Below are positions 29,449-39,998 of a DNA stretch of 46,569 nt, piece after piece. The stretch lies in assembly GCA_902635795.1 (NCBI GenBank), contig CACPPH010000006.1:1-46569 (forward strand). Direction: 5' to 3'. The DNA is from an uncultured Pelagibacteraceae bacterium (lineage in GTDB: Bacteria; Pseudomonadota; Alphaproteobacteria; Pelagibacterales; Pelagibacteraceae). Under the pieces are notes generated by a model, which saw only the letters and a list, made by a program, of their open reading frames with translations, was not told the DNA's origin and searched no databases. A program made the translations under genes and the position numbers. Numbering within the stretch: the first letter of the stretch is position 1; the number at the start of each line of letters is the position of its first letter.

Positions 29449-29478
29449 TTTATAGCTGATAAACTGCCTTTCAGTCAA
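29449..29478 (-). promoter_or_regulatory. Sigma70-type promoter for umuDC: -35 TTGACT (29473-29478), 18-nt spacer, -10 TATAAA (29449-29454)
   Basis: Reverse strand TTGACTGAAAGGCAGTTTATCAGCTATAAAGAAC; predicted TSS falls inside the LexA box. Confidence 0.75.
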
Positions 29479-29553
29479 CCCCTTTTCAAAAGATTGTTAA
29501 AGTGGGTCAAATTGCAAATCGAAAAAAAGAGAGAGATTAGCTATTAACACAAA

Positions 29554-30324
29554 GTGATTAAAAAAATATTTTCAGTATTATTAGTACTACTTATAACAAC
29601 AAGTGCTCAAGCAGCATCTAAGCTAGACTCAATCAAAAAAAGTGGTGAATTAAGAGTTGGTACGACAGGAGACTGGGATCCAATGTCAATGAAAGATCCA
29701 AAAACAAACAAGTACAAAGGATTTGATATTGATGTGATGAATGAACTAGCTAAAGATTTGGGTGTAAAAGTGAAATTTGTGCCTGCAGAATGGAAAACTA
29801 TTGTTGCAGGAATAACAGCTGATAGATACGATATATCGACAAGTGTAACCAAAACACCAAAAAGAGCAGAAGTAGCCGGGTTTACCACTACATATTACAA
29901 GTATGCAACAGTCCCACTTGTTTTAAAAAAGAATTTAAAAAAGTTTTCAACTTGGGAGTCTCTAAACAATAGTAGTGTTACAATAGCTACAACGTTAGGT
30001 ACATCTCAGGAAGAAAAAGCAAAAGAATTTTTTCCAAAATCAAAACTTCAATCAGTAGAAGCTCCTGCGAGAGATTTCCAAGAAGTTTTAGCAGGAAGAG
30101 CTGATGGAAATATTACAAGTTCTACAGAAGCAAACAAACTAGTTATTAAATATCCTCAATTAGCTATAGTTCCTGATGGAGGAAAAAATCCAGCATTTTT
30201 AGCCATGATGGTTCCAAAGAATGACAAGGTATGGAATGATTACGTCAGCAATTGGATTAAGAAAAAACAATCATCCGGATTTTTTAAAACTTTACTGGCA
30301 AAGTACGATCTAAAAAGCTTATAA
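29554..30324 (+). CDS. Family 3 amino-acid-type ABC transporter substrate-binding protein
   Basis: Signal peptide; [67 protein letters not shown] start. Confidence 0.92.
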   Translation: MIKKIFSVLLVLLITTSAQAASKLDSIKKSGELRVGTTGDWDPMSMKDPKTNKYKGFDIDVMNELAKDLGVKVKFVPAEWKTIVAGITADRYDISTSVTKTPKRAEVAGFTTTYYKYATVPLVLKKNLKKFSTWESLNNSSVTIATTLGTSQEEKAKEFFPKSKLQSVEAPARDFQEVLAGRADGNITSSTEANKLVIKYPQLAIVPDGGKNPAFLAMMVPKNDKVWNDYVSNWIKKKQSSGFFKTLLAKYDLKSL

Positions 30325-30365
30325 TTTAAGTTTCAATACCTCCAATTTACAAATATAGTCAATTA

Positions 30366-31100
30366 GTGAAATTTTTAAAAATAATTTCTATTCTATTTTT
30401 GCTTCAAGGATGTAGTTCTAACTATGAATGGGGTTGGTATATTCTAAGTCCAGATAATATAGATGGTTTAACTAATCTTAAATTTTTAATTAGTGGAATT
30501 ACAACTACGATTTATATTTCAGTGGTTTCAATAATTCTAGCTATGATTATCGGTTTGATAGTTGCTTTACCCTCATTGTCAAATAATAAATTCTTAACTT
30601 ATTTTAACATAACATACGTAGAAATTGTTAGAGCCATCCCTTTATTAGTTTTAATTCTTTGGATTTATTATGGCCTTCCAATCATGATTGGAGTAAGTTT
30701 CTCACCATTCGTATCTGGAATAATAGCTTTGACCATTAGTGAGAGTGCGTTTCAAGCAGAAATTTTTAGAGCTGGAATTAATTCAATTTCAAAAGGTCAA
30801 CATGAAGCATCAGAGTCTTTAGGAATGGATTTCTGGAGAAAGATGAGATTAGTAATTCTTCCGCAAGCGATTAAAGTTGTATTACCAGCCATGGGAAATC
30901 AATTTGTTTATGTTTTAAAAATGTCCTCTCTAGTATCAATTATAGGTATAGGAGATTTAACAAGAAAAGCTAATGAGCTAGTCACAACAACTTACAGGCC
31001 TTTAGAAATATATACTTTTTTAATTCTGGAATACTTAGTGCTTATCTTGGTGGTATCTTATTTTGTAAGAAAATTAGAGAATAAACTAGAATACAAATAA
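30366..31100 (+). CDS. Polar amino-acid-type ABC transporter permease
   Basis: TTIYISVVSIILAMIIGLIVALP, YVEIVRAIPLLVLILWIYYGLP, EAEIFRAGINSISKGQHEASESLGM, HisM/GlnP-like; GTG start. Confidence 0.93.
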   Translation: MKFLKIISILFLLQGCSSNYEWGWYILSPDNIDGLTNLKFLISGITTTIYISVVSIILAMIIGLIVALPSLSNNKFLTYFNITYVEIVRAIPLLVLILWIYYGLPIMIGVSFSPFVSGIIALTISESAFQAEIFRAGINSISKGQHEASESLGMDFWRKMRLVILPQAIKVVLPAMGNQFVYVLKMSSLVSIIGIGDLTRKANELVTTTYRPLEIYTFLILEYLVLILVVSYFVRKLENKLEYK

Positions 31101-32447
31101 TTTTTTAAAAGAAATCCTAAATACTCTCTTTAAAAAGAATGGTACGAAAGTTAATACAACTAATCCCATCATCCAATTTGTTGCTAAAATCGTATAAAAG
31201 ATATCTTGATACTCGCCATTTCTTATATTTATGACATACCATAGTGACATAAATGGAATTAACGTTAGTCTTAGAATTGTCATGTACAAACTAAAAATTG
31301 GTCTTTTAAGTGCCTGGAATAAAGCAGAGGTAATAAAAAAGACGGGATACACGGGCCCAATTAAAGCCGCAACTTGTAAGTAAAGCGCACCCCTTCGAAT
31401 AACTTCTAAATCATTAGTAAAAAAAGAGATAATAATTTCTGAGGTTATATAAACAAATATACCCGCCAACACCATAAACCCAGAACCAAAAATTAAAGCT
31501 TTTCCATATACTTCTTTTACTCTGAAATACATTTTTGCTCCAAAATTTTGACCTGCAATTGATAAAACAGCAGTGTTTAAACCTATGACTGGTAACAATA
31601 AAACTTGTTCTATTCTTACAGCAGTACCATAGCCCGCTGTAGCTAATTCTCCAAACTGACCAACAAAATAGAAAATATTGAATACTCCAAACATTATCAT
31701 CAACATAGTAAACATTATTGGTACTGATTGTTTGAAGAGAGAGCTTAAGTACTCAATTTTTGGTTTGAAACATTCTAGATAAAGGAATTTTTTTAGTTTA
31801 CAGCAATAAACTTTATTAGCTAAATATATTAGGCCGATACACTGAGAAACAAGCGTAGCGATAGCTAAACCAGCAATTCCAAATGCTGGCATAAATCCAT
31901 AACCAAAAATAAATAATGGATTTAAAAAAATATTTAAGAAAAAGGTAACAATTAAAACATTTCTATAACTTTTTGTATCACCTTGAGCATTTAAAGTTCC
32001 GTTCAAAGATAATTGAACTAATACAATGATAGCTCCAAAAAAAATAATATCTAAATATTCGCGTGTTAAGATTATACTTTCTTCAGTAGAGCCCATAATT
32101 CTCAAGAGTTCATCAGAAAAATTTAAACCAAATAAAGTTACGAAAATTGAAATTACGATTGCTAATACTATTGACTGAGCAACGTACATTGAGGCTTTTC
32201 TATCTTCCTTGGCTCCAATTGAATTACTTATTAGAGCTGTAGTTCCAGCTCCAATACCGACCGCAACAGCTATTGCTATGAAGTATATTGGCCATGATTT
32301 TGCAATCGCTGCTAACGCTTCTGGTGAAATTCTGCCTGCAAAATAAGTGTCGACTAGATTATAAAAAGTTTGAAATAGTGATCCTGTGCTTGCAGGAATG
32401 GTCACTTTTCTTAAGAGTTGCCAAATTGAACCTTTAGTCAAATCCAT
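31086..32447 (-). CDS. MATE-family efflux transporter
   Basis: ITIPASTGSLFQTFYNLVDTYFAGRISPEALAAIAKSWPIYFI-type MATE N-terminus, ~12 TM segments. Confidence 0.93.
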   Translation of the reverse strand: MDLTKGSIWQLLRKVTIPASTGSLFQTFYNLVDTYFAGRISPEALAAIAKSWPIYFIAIAVAVGIGAGTTALISNSIGAKEDRKASMYVAQSIVLAIVISIFVTLFGLNFSDELLRIMGSTEESIILTREYLDIIFFGAIIVLVQLSLNGTLNAQGDTKSYRNVLIVTFFLNIFLNPLFIFGYGFMPAFGIAGLAIATLVSQCIGLIYLANKVYCCKLKKFLYLECFKPKIEYLSSLFKQSVPIMFTMLMIMFGVFNIFYFVGQFGELATAGYGTAVRIEQVLLLPVIGLNTAVLSIAGQNFGAKMYFRVKEVYGKALIFGSGFMVLAGIFVYITSEIIISFFTNDLEVIRRGALYLQVAALIGPVYPVFFITSALFQALKRPIFSLYMTILRLTLIPFMSLWYVINIRNGEYQDIFYTILATNWMMGLVVLTFVPFFLKRVFRISFKKLFVF

Positions 32448-32449
32448 AA

Positions 32450-33355
32450 TTAAAATTCCTTTTGAAATTTATGCTTTCTTCCAGCTTTTTTATCAAGATT
32501 AATTTGATTTTGCCTCATTCGAAATCTTGTTTTTTGTGAATTTGAGAGTGTGTCATAACACCTTGGGCACGAAACACCCTCTTCATATTTGTAAGATTTT
32601 TTATCTTTTAATGAAAAAGTCATTCGACATCCGCTGCATACGGAGTATGTTCCCTGTTTTAATTTGTGTTTAAGAGATACTCTATTATCAAAAACAAAAC
32701 ATTCTCCTTTCCATAGACTGTCTTTCCTCTCAGTTTTTTTCAAATAATTAAGTATTCCACCTTTTAATTGAAAAACATTTTTAAAACCTTTTCTTTTTAA
32801 AAATATGGAGGCCTTTTCACATCTAATTCCTCCTGTACAGAACATTGCTACAGGTTTAGCTTTATCGATTTTTTTTAGATATTTTGGAAAATCTCTAAAA
32901 TTTTGAATATTTGGATTTATAGAATTTTTAAATGTGCCCACTTCATATTCAAATGGTTTTCTAGCGTCTATAACTAAAGTTTCTTTATTTGAAATAAGTT
33001 TATTCCATGACTTTCCAGAAACATATCTATTAATTTTTTTATTCTTTGGGTTTATTTTTAAACCCAATGGAACAACTTCATTTTTGATTTTTATTTTACC
33101 TTTGTGGAATGGTTGAAAAAGACTCTCAGAAATATTCTTACTATCAAAATCCTTCAACCGATATTGTCTTTTTATAATCTTTATTATTTTACTAATATCA
33201 TCTTTTTTGCCTGCAATTGTTCCATTTATGCCCTCTGCTGATAAAATTATTGTGCCCCTAACATTATTTTTAAAAATTTCTTTTTGAAATAAAGATTTAT
33301 ATTTTTTCAAAAATTTAATCTTTTTAAACTTATAAAAACCAAAAATTGTATACAT
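32450..33355 (-). CDS. trhO: tRNA uridine(34) hydroxylase TrhO / rhodanese-related (UPF0176)
   Basis: GTIILSAEGINGTIAGKKDDI, VIDARKPFEYEVGTFKNSINPNIQNFRDFP, MFCTGGIRCEKASIFLKRKGFKNVFQLKGGILNYL. Confidence 0.95.
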   Translation of the reverse strand: MYTIFGFYKFKKIKFLKKYKSLFQKEIFKNNVRGTIILSAEGINGTIAGKKDDISKIIKIIKRQYRLKDFDSKNISESLFQPFHKGKIKIKNEVVPLGLKINPKNKKINRYVSGKSWNKLISNKETLVIDARKPFEYEVGTFKNSINPNIQNFRDFPKYLKKIDKAKPVAMFCTGGIRCEKASIFLKRKGFKNVFQLKGGILNYLKKTERKDSLWKGECFVFDNRVSLKHKLKQGTYSVCSGCRMTFSLKDKKSYKYEEGVSCPRCYDTLSNSQKTRFRMRQNQINLDKKAGRKHKFQKEF

Positions 33356-34008
33356 TATTTTTTAATACAAATTGTAAGCCCATCACCTATTGGAATAATA
33401 TTTTTTGCAACTCTGGTATCTTTCTTAATGTGTGTATTAAATTCCCTTATAATATTAGTAAATTTATCGTTTTTCGTATCATCTATTACTTCTCCGTGCC
33501 ATAAAACATTATCTATAACAATAAGTCCATTTTTATTAATAAGATCCATAGATGCTTCATAGTATTTAAGGTAATTTTCCTTATCAGCATCAATAAAAAT
33601 TAAATCAAATCTTTGACTTGAGTCTTTCAATTCATTTAGGCTCTTAGTAGCAGGTTTTACAATTTGCTTTATTTTTTTTTCATTTGCTTTTTTATAAAAT
33701 GATTGTGCTTTCATACTGAATTCAGGACTTTTATCTAAGCTAATTAGAAGACCATCAGATGGAAGGGCTAAGGCCATTGATAAAGCGCTAAAACCTGTAA
33801 AACTTCCTATTTCTAAAATCTTTTTAATATTAGAGATTTTAATTAATGTTTGTAGAAATTGTGCTTGAGAAACTGAAATCTGTAATCTCTGTTGATCACC
33901 AAGACTTATATTATATTCAATTATCTCTTTCTGAACATCAGTTAAAGATTCTGAATGATCAATAATGTATTTTTCAAGATTTTCAGTTAAATCTAATTTC
34001 TTAGGCAT
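33355..34008 (-). CDS. SAM-dependent O-methyltransferase, Methyltransf_3 family (TrmR/YrrM or CCoAOMT-like)
   Basis: ILEIGSFTGFSALSMALALP, FDLIFIDADKENYLKYYEASMDLINKNGLIVIDNVLWHGEVID. Confidence 0.9.
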   Translation of the reverse strand: MPKKLDLTENLEKYIIDHSESLTDVQKEIIEYNISLGDQQRLQISVSQAQFLQTLIKISNIKKILEIGSFTGFSALSMALALPSDGLLISLDKSPEFSMKAQSFYKKANEKKIKQIVKPATKSLNELKDSSQRFDLIFIDADKENYLKYYEASMDLINKNGLIVIDNVLWHGEVIDDTKNDKFTNIIREFNTHIKKDTRVAKNIIPIGDGLTICIKK

Positions 34009-34010
34009 AA

Positions 34011-35489
34011 TTAGCCTTTTAAAAGTTTTTTTAGAATTTCATTTGTCAATTGAGGGTTTGCTTTCCCACCAGATAATTTCATAACCTGTCCAACAAAAAA
34101 ACCAAACAATTTTTCTTTCCCAGCTTTATATTGATCAACTTTATCTTTATTTTTTGATAGTATTTCATTTATCATTTTCTCTAATTCTTTAGGATCGCTT
34201 TGTTGTTTCATACCTTTTGACTCTATGATTTTTTTTGGGTTATCACCGCTTTCAACCATAATTTCGAAAACTTCTTTTGCTATTCTTCCTGAAATCTCTC
34301 CAGATTTAATTGATTGTACTAACTCAGCAAAATTTTTAGCAGAAATTGGTGAGTTAGAAATATTAAGTCCTTTGTCGTTGAGCATTGCAAATAAATCACC
34401 AATCATCCATGTAGCTGCTAGTTTTTTGTCAGATAATTTTGCAACTTCCTCATAATAATCAGAGATTTCTTTTTCGGAAACCAATACGTTTGCTTCGTAT
34501 GAGTTAAGCCCATATTCTTGAATAAGTCTCTCCTTCTTATTATCTGGCAACTCAGGTAAAGATTTTTTTAAATCATCAATTAATTTTTGTTCAAGTTTTA
34601 AGGGTAAAAGATCTGGATCAGGAAAGTATCTATAATCGTGAGCATCTTCTTTTGATCTCATTGATCTTGTTTCATTTTTTTTTGTATCAAATAATCTTGT
34701 TTCTTGATCTATCTCTTTTCCATCTTCTAGTAATTCAACCTGTCGATTAGCCTCATATTCAATTGCCATTTGCATAAATTTAATTGAATTTACATTTTTA
34801 ATTTCACATCTTGTGCCGAAATTTTTATCGCCTAATTTTCTTACTGATACATTTACATCTGCTCTTAATGAACCTTCTTGCATATTACCATCACATGTGC
34901 CCAAGTATCTCATAATGGTTCTTAATTTTTTTATGTAAGCATTTACTTCATCAGGCGAACGAAGATGGGGTTTGCTAACGATTTCCATTAAAGCTATTCC
35001 AGAACGATTTAAATCTACATAGGTGCTTGAAGGATCCATATCATGGATACTTTTGCCTGCGTCCTGTTCTAAATGAAGCCTTTCAATGCCAATTTCTTTT
35101 GAACCATAAGGCATATCCAGTAAAATTTTTCCTTCACCAACAATAGGATTTTTATATTGAGAAATCTGGTAGCCCTGCGGAAGATCTGCATAAAAATAAT
35201 TTTTTCTATCGAATACTGAATAATTATTTATTTTTGCATTCAAACCTAAGCCTGTTCTTACAGCTTGTTTCACACACTCCTCATTGATAACTGGTAGCAT
35301 TCCGGGAAAAGCAGAGTCAATTAAACTTACTTGTTTGTTAGGATCAGCTCCGAATTTAGTTGAGGAGCCTGAAAAAAGTTTAGAATTAGAAAGGACTTGA
35401 GCATGGACTTCTAAACCTATAACTACTTCATACTTCCCTTTCTCACCATTTATAAAATAATCAAATTTTTCTTTGCTCATGACCACCAC
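34011..35489 (-). CDS. gatB: Asp/Glu-tRNA(Asn/Gln) amidotransferase subunit B
   Basis: [61 protein letters not shown]. Confidence 0.98.
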   Translation of the reverse strand: MVVMSKEKFDYFINGEKGKYEVVIGLEVHAQVLSNSKLFSGSSTKFGADPNKQVSLIDSAFPGMLPVINEECVKQAVRTGLGLNAKINNYSVFDRKNYFYADLPQGYQISQYKNPIVGEGKILLDMPYGSKEIGIERLHLEQDAGKSIHDMDPSSTYVDLNRSGIALMEIVSKPHLRSPDEVNAYIKKLRTIMRYLGTCDGNMQEGSLRADVNVSVRKLGDKNFGTRCEIKNVNSIKFMQMAIEYEANRQVELLEDGKEIDQETRLFDTKKNETRSMRSKEDAHDYRYFPDPDLLPLKLEQKLIDDLKKSLPELPDNKKERLIQEYGLNSYEANVLVSEKEISDYYEEVAKLSDKKLAATWMIGDLFAMLNDKGLNISNSPISAKNFAELVQSIKSGEISGRIAKEVFEIMVESGDNPKKIIESKGMKQQSDPKELEKMINEILSKNKDKVDQYKAGKEKLFGFFVGQVMKLSGGKANPQLTNEILKKLLKG

Positions 35490-36934
35490 TTTTTAATTTC
35501 ATTTTTATAACCACAGTTCTTTTCAAATGCGTAACCAATATTGAGAATTTTTTGTTCATCTAAGGCTTTACCTATCAATTGTAAACCAAGTGGGTAGCCC
35601 TGTTTATCTAATCCAGCAGGAAGAGATAAGGCTGGTAATCCAGCTAAATTTACTGGCACCGTAAAAATGTCATTTAAATACATTGATACAGGATCATTAG
35701 TTTTTTCTCCTATCTTAAATGCTGAGCTTGGTGTTGAAGGTGTTAAAATAGCATCAACTTTAGTAAAACTATCATCAAAATCTTTTTTTATTAATTGTCT
35801 TACTTTTTGGGCTTTTAAATAATAGGCATCGTAATAACCAGACGATAAAACATAAGTGCCTATTAGTATTCTTCTCTTTACTTCATCACCAAATCCTTCT
35901 GATCTAGTATTTTCATACATTTCAATTAAATCTTTTCCTTTTTGTGATCTGTAGCCATATCTTACACCATCATATCTTGCTAAATTTGATGAAGCTTCCG
36001 CAGGAGCAACGATATAGTAAGTAGGCAAAGCATACTTGGTGTGGGGTAATGAAATATCAATTAACTGAGCACCTAAATCTTTTAATATTTTTTTTCCTTT
36101 TTCCCAAAGTTCATCAATTTCTTTTGGCATATTATCTACTCGATACTCTTTAGGGATACCAATTTTCAATCCTTTGATATTATCTTTTAAATTTTTTGAG
36201 TATGATTCTTTTTTTTTATTAATTGAGGTTGAGTCTTTGTCATCAAAACCAGACATTGCTTCAAGCATAATTGAGCAATCATTTACTGTTTTGGTCATTG
36301 GTCCTGCTTGATCTAACGAAGAAGCAAAAGCAACGATACCCCACCTCGAACAAAGACCGTAAGTTGGCTTAAGGCCTACAGTGCCAGTAAATGATGCAGG
36401 CTGCCTAATAGACCCACCTGTATCTGTTCCAATTGTTGCAGGAGTAAGATCAGCCGCCAAAGCAGAGGAAGATCCCCCTGAAGAACCACCTGGAACTAGA
36501 TGATCTCCGATAGGATTAATAACATTTCCAAAAAAACTTGTTTCATTCGAAGAACCCATAGCAAATTCATCACAATTTAATTTTCCAAGTAAAAAAGCTC
36601 CATTGTTCCATAAATTTTTTGTTACAGTAGACTCATATGAAGGAACAAAATTATTTAAAATATTACTTCCAGCCGTAGTCTTAACATTTTCAGTACAAAA
36701 TAAATCTTTTACAGCTAAAGGTATCCCGCTAAGAAGTTGTTCATTATTTGGTTTGTTATCAAATTTTTTTGCATTTTCTAATGCTTTATCAAATGTTGTG
36801 GTTACAAAAGCATTTAATTTTTTTGCATTTTCAATGTTCTTTATATATTCTTGTGTAAGTTCTAATGAGGATATCTTCTTAGACTTTATACTTTTTAAAA
36901 TTTCACTTAAACTTTGATTAGTTATATTGCTCAT
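35477..36934 (-). CDS. gatA: Asp/Glu-tRNA(Asn/Gln) amidotransferase subunit A
   Basis: [71 protein letters not shown]. Confidence 0.98.
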   Translation of the reverse strand: MSNITNQSLSEILKSIKSKKISSLELTQEYIKNIENAKKLNAFVTTTFDKALENAKKFDNKPNNEQLLSGIPLAVKDLFCTENVKTTAGSNILNNFVPSYESTVTKNLWNNGAFLLGKLNCDEFAMGSSNETSFFGNVINPIGDHLVPGGSSGGSSSALAADLTPATIGTDTGGSIRQPASFTGTVGLKPTYGLCSRWGIVAFASSLDQAGPMTKTVNDCSIMLEAMSGFDDKDSTSINKKKESYSKNLKDNIKGLKIGIPKEYRVDNMPKEIDELWEKGKKILKDLGAQLIDISLPHTKYALPTYYIVAPAEASSNLARYDGVRYGYRSQKGKDLIEMYENTRSEGFGDEVKRRILIGTYVLSSGYYDAYYLKAQKVRQLIKKDFDDSFTKVDAILTPSTPSSAFKIGEKTNDPVSMYLNDIFTVPVNLAGLPALSLPAGLDKQGYPLGLQLIGKALDEQKILNIGYAFEKNCGYKNEIKKWWS

Positions 36935-37221
36935 TACTCAACCACCTTTGGAACTACAAAAAACTCCTCATTTTTTTTTGGAGAATTTTTAAGAATTTTT
37001 TCTCTTATCTTGCCATCACTGATTTCGTCTTTCCTTGATCTCAAAGACTGGTTTAAAATCGATGTTAATGGTTCAACTTTATCAGTATTCAGTTCATTTA
37101 ATTGTTCAATAAACTTGAAAATTGAGTTTAAATCTTTGGTTAAACTATCTACTTTAGCTTCATCGACTGAAATTCGAGCTAATTTTGCTACATGTTTAAT
37201 TTTCTCTTTATCTAAGGACAT
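36934..37221 (-). CDS. gatC: Asp/Glu-tRNA(Asn/Gln) amidotransferase subunit C
   Basis: [50 protein letters not shown]. Confidence 0.96.
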   Translation of the reverse strand: MSLDKEKIKHVAKLARISVDEAKVDSLTKDLNSIFKFIEQLNELNTDKVEPLTSILNQSLRSRKDEISDGKIREKILKNSPKKNEEFFVVPKVVE

Positions 37222-37272
37222 TTGTGCAATAAGTTAATTTAAATGTGTTTTATCACAAATTAGGTAAATTTC

Positions 37273-37737
37273 ATGCTCGATATTGACGTATTTATTGAAA
37301 AAACCAAGAAAAAATCAAGATTAATAGGTATTGATCCTGGCGGCAAAAGAATAGGAATAGCTCTATCAGATGAAAATAAAATTGTAGCTACGCCATATAC
37401 CACGATTATTAAAGAAAATTATAGAGACCTAGTTGATCAAATTAAGAAAATTGTCAAAGAATATGACATAGACGGAATAGTCATAGGTAATCCAATTAAT
37501 ATGGATGGAACGGAAGGGCCTTCTTCCCAATCAGCTAAAGATCTAGCTAAAAATCTTTCAAAAGATATTACAGAAAATATCACTTTATGGGATGAGAGAC
37601 TATCAAGCCAGGGAGCCTTTAATCTATCTAATGATTTATCAATTAATTCATCAAAAAAAGTGAAGAAATTAGACGAGAATTCTGCTCAATTTATACTTCA
37701 AGGGATTCTAGATTATTATCATAAAAAAAATACTTGA
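37273..37737 (+). CDS. ruvX: Putative pre-16S rRNA nuclease / Holliday junction resolvase-like YqgF/RuvX
   Basis: RLIGIDPGGKRIGIALSDENKIVATPYTTI, DGIVIGNPINMDGTEGPSSQ, LWDERLSSQGA. Confidence 0.94.
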   Translation: MLDIDVFIEKTKKKSRLIGIDPGGKRIGIALSDENKIVATPYTTIIKENYRDLVDQIKKIVKEYDIDGIVIGNPINMDGTEGPSSQSAKDLAKNLSKDITENITLWDERLSSQGAFNLSNDLSINSSKKVKKLDENSAQFILQGILDYYHKKNT

Positions 37738-37772
37738 TATAATATAGTAAAAGGCCTATAGAGTTGATTTTA

Positions 37773-38717
37773 ATGGCAACTGAAAAAAAAGTTACAGCTA
37801 TTAAAAACACTCCCAAACATCTATTAGGTATTCAAAATTTATCTGTTCTCGAGGCAAAAGAGATTTTAACCGAAGCAAAATTTTTCATAAAATTAAACAG
37901 AGGAAGTTCTAAAAAACTAGATGTCCTAAGGGGAAAAACTCAAATAAACTTATTTTTTGAACCTTCTACAAGGACACAAAGTTCGTTTGATTTAGCTGGA
38001 AAAAGACTAGGAGCGGACGTAATGACGATGAATATGAGTAACTCCGCATTAAAAAAAGGTGAAACATTAATTGACACTGCCATGACATTAAATGCCATGC
38101 ATCCTGACATAATTGTTATAAGACATCAAGACTCAGGTGCACCAAATCTTCTTTCACAGAAAGTAAATTGCACAGTCATCAATGCAGGTGATGGAAGGAG
38201 AGAACACCCTACACAAGCCTTACTTGATGCTTTAACAATTATTAATAGAAAAGGTAACATCGAGGGATTAAAAATTGCAATATGTGGAGACATTCTTCAT
38301 TCAAGAGTTGCTAGGTCTAATATTTATTTAATGAATATGTTGGGTGCAGAAGTAAATGTCATTGCACCAAAAACTTTAATGCCCAGGGGAATAGATAACT
38401 TAGGTGTTAAATCATTTACCGATATGAAAAAAGGATTAGATGGGTGTGATATTGTTATGATGTTAAGATTACAAAATGAAAGAATGCAGGGATCTTTTCT
38501 TCCGTCAAAGAGAGAATATTACGAATTTTTTGGACTAACACCAGAAAAACTAAAGTTTGCAAAAAAAGATGCTTTACTAATGCACCCCGGTCCAATGAAC
38601 AGAGGTGTTGAGATTGATACTAAATTAGCAGATGACATAAATGTTAGTCTGGTGAAAGAACAAGTTGAATTAGGTGTAGCTGTTAGGATGGCATGTTTAA
38701 AATTGTACTGTAAATAA
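37773..38717 (+). CDS. pyrB: Aspartate carbamoyltransferase catalytic subunit
   Basis: [56 protein letters not shown]; probable start MATEKK at 37773 within ORF 37764..38717. Confidence 0.97.
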   Translation: MATEKKVTAIKNTPKHLLGIQNLSVLEAKEILTEAKFFIKLNRGSSKKLDVLRGKTQINLFFEPSTRTQSSFDLAGKRLGADVMTMNMSNSALKKGETLIDTAMTLNAMHPDIIVIRHQDSGAPNLLSQKVNCTVINAGDGRREHPTQALLDALTIINRKGNIEGLKIAICGDILHSRVARSNIYLMNMLGAEVNVIAPKTLMPRGIDNLGVKSFTDMKKGLDGCDIVMMLRLQNERMQGSFLPSKREYYEFFGLTPEKLKFAKKDALLMHPGPMNRGVEIDTKLADDINVSLVKEQVELGVAVRMACLKLYCK

Positions 38718-39998
38718 ATGAAAGAAAAAATTTTGACAAATGTAAGAATTATCGATCCATCTCAAAAGATGGATGAAATAGGAAATATAGTTATCGATGA
38801 AAAAGGAAAAATAAAATCCATTGGAAAAAAATCAGGTACATCTAAATCAGCAGAAAAAATCGATTTGAAAGGCCTAGTAGCTATTCCTGGATTAGTTGAT
38901 ATGAAAGCTTTTGTTGGAGAGCCTGGCTTTGAATATAAAGAAAATTTTAGAACACTAAGCCAAGCAGCTTTGGCAGGTGGAGTAACTTCAATTGTAACTA
39001 TGCCAAATACTAAGCCAGTTATAGACAACGTATCTATGGTGGACTTTATAATTAGAAGGGGTAGAGATAAAGCTAAGGTAAATCTTTTTCCATGTGCTTC
39101 AATTACTAGACAGATGGAGGGTAATCAGATGACTGAATTTGGTTTGTTAAAAGCAAGAGGAATTATTGGGTTTAGTGATGTTAATAAAACTATCCAAAAT
39201 TCTGAATTGATGTCTAGAATAATGAATTATGCTTCAGACATTGATGTTCTGATTATGCAACATGCCGAGGATTATGAATTAGCTAAAAATTCATGCATTA
39301 ATCAGGGCGAAGTGGCAACAAGATTAGGTTTACAAGGTGTCTCAGATATTGCTGAAAAGATTATTATTGAAAGGGATTTATCTTTGTTAAGTGAATTTCC
39401 TTGCAGATATCATATTAATCAAATTTCCTCAAAAAATTCTCTTAATGTTATTAAAAAAAATAAATCTAATGGAATAAAATTCAGCACAGGGGTTTCTATT
39501 AACAATTTGTCGTTAAACCAAAATGACATCGGAGAATTTAGAACTTTTTTGAAATTATCTCCCCCTCTTAGAAGCGAAGAGGATAGACTTTCATTAATAG
39601 AAGGAATAAAGAATGATCTCATTGACGTAATTGTATCAGATCACATTCCTGAAGATGAGGAAAGTAAAAGACTTCCGTTTGCACAAGCAGCGACAGGTTC
39701 TATCAGTATAGAGACATTGCTATCTTTATCTTTAGAGCTTTACCATAATGAATCATTACCTTTGGAAAAAATAATCAAGTGCTTAACGATTAATCCAGCT
39801 AAGATACTAAAAATAGATAAAGGATCCCTTAAAGAAGGATCGGTTGCAGATATTTGTGTATTTGATCTGGAAAAACCATGGGTAGTGAAAGCTGAAGAAC
39901 TTAAATCAAAATCAAAAAATACTGCGATTGAAAATAGAAAATTACAAGGTAAAGTGAAAATGACTTTGCTTCAAGGCGAAGTAGTATATTCGAACTAA
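38718..39998 (+). CDS. pyrC: Dihydroorotase (class I, PyrC type)
   Basis: GLVAIPGLVDMKAFVGEPGFEYKENFRTLSQAALAGGVTSIVTMPNTKPVID, VIVSDHIPEDEESK; Asp/Thr changes in metal region (VDMKAF instead of VDxHxH). Confidence 0.88.
   Translation: MKEKILTNVRIIDPSQKMDEIGNIVIDEKGKIKSIGKKSGTSKSAEKIDLKGLVAIPGLVDMKAFVGEPGFEYKENFRTLSQAALAGGVTSIVTMPNTKPVIDNVSMVDFIIRRGRDKAKVNLFPCASITRQMEGNQMTEFGLLKARGIIGFSDVNKTIQNSELMSRIMNYASDIDVLIMQHAEDYELAKNSCINQGEVATRLGLQGVSDIAEKIIIERDLSLLSEFPCRYHINQISSKNSLNVIKKNKSNGIKFSTGVSINNLSLNQNDIGEFRTFLKLSPPLRSEEDRLSLIEGIKNDLIDVIVSDHIPEDEESKRLPFAQAATGSISIETLLSLSLELYHNESLPLEKIIKCLTINPAKILKIDKGSLKEGSVADICVFDLEKPWVVKAEELKSKSKNTAIENRKLQGKVKMTLLQGEVVYSN

Noticed and set aside
37232-37255. 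TGTG-TTTTAT-CACA inverted repeat between gatC and ruvX resembling a CRP/FNR site
   Set aside because: Two nt shorter than the CRP consensus (TGTGA-N6-TCACA) and not TTGAT-N4-ATCAA; likely chance.
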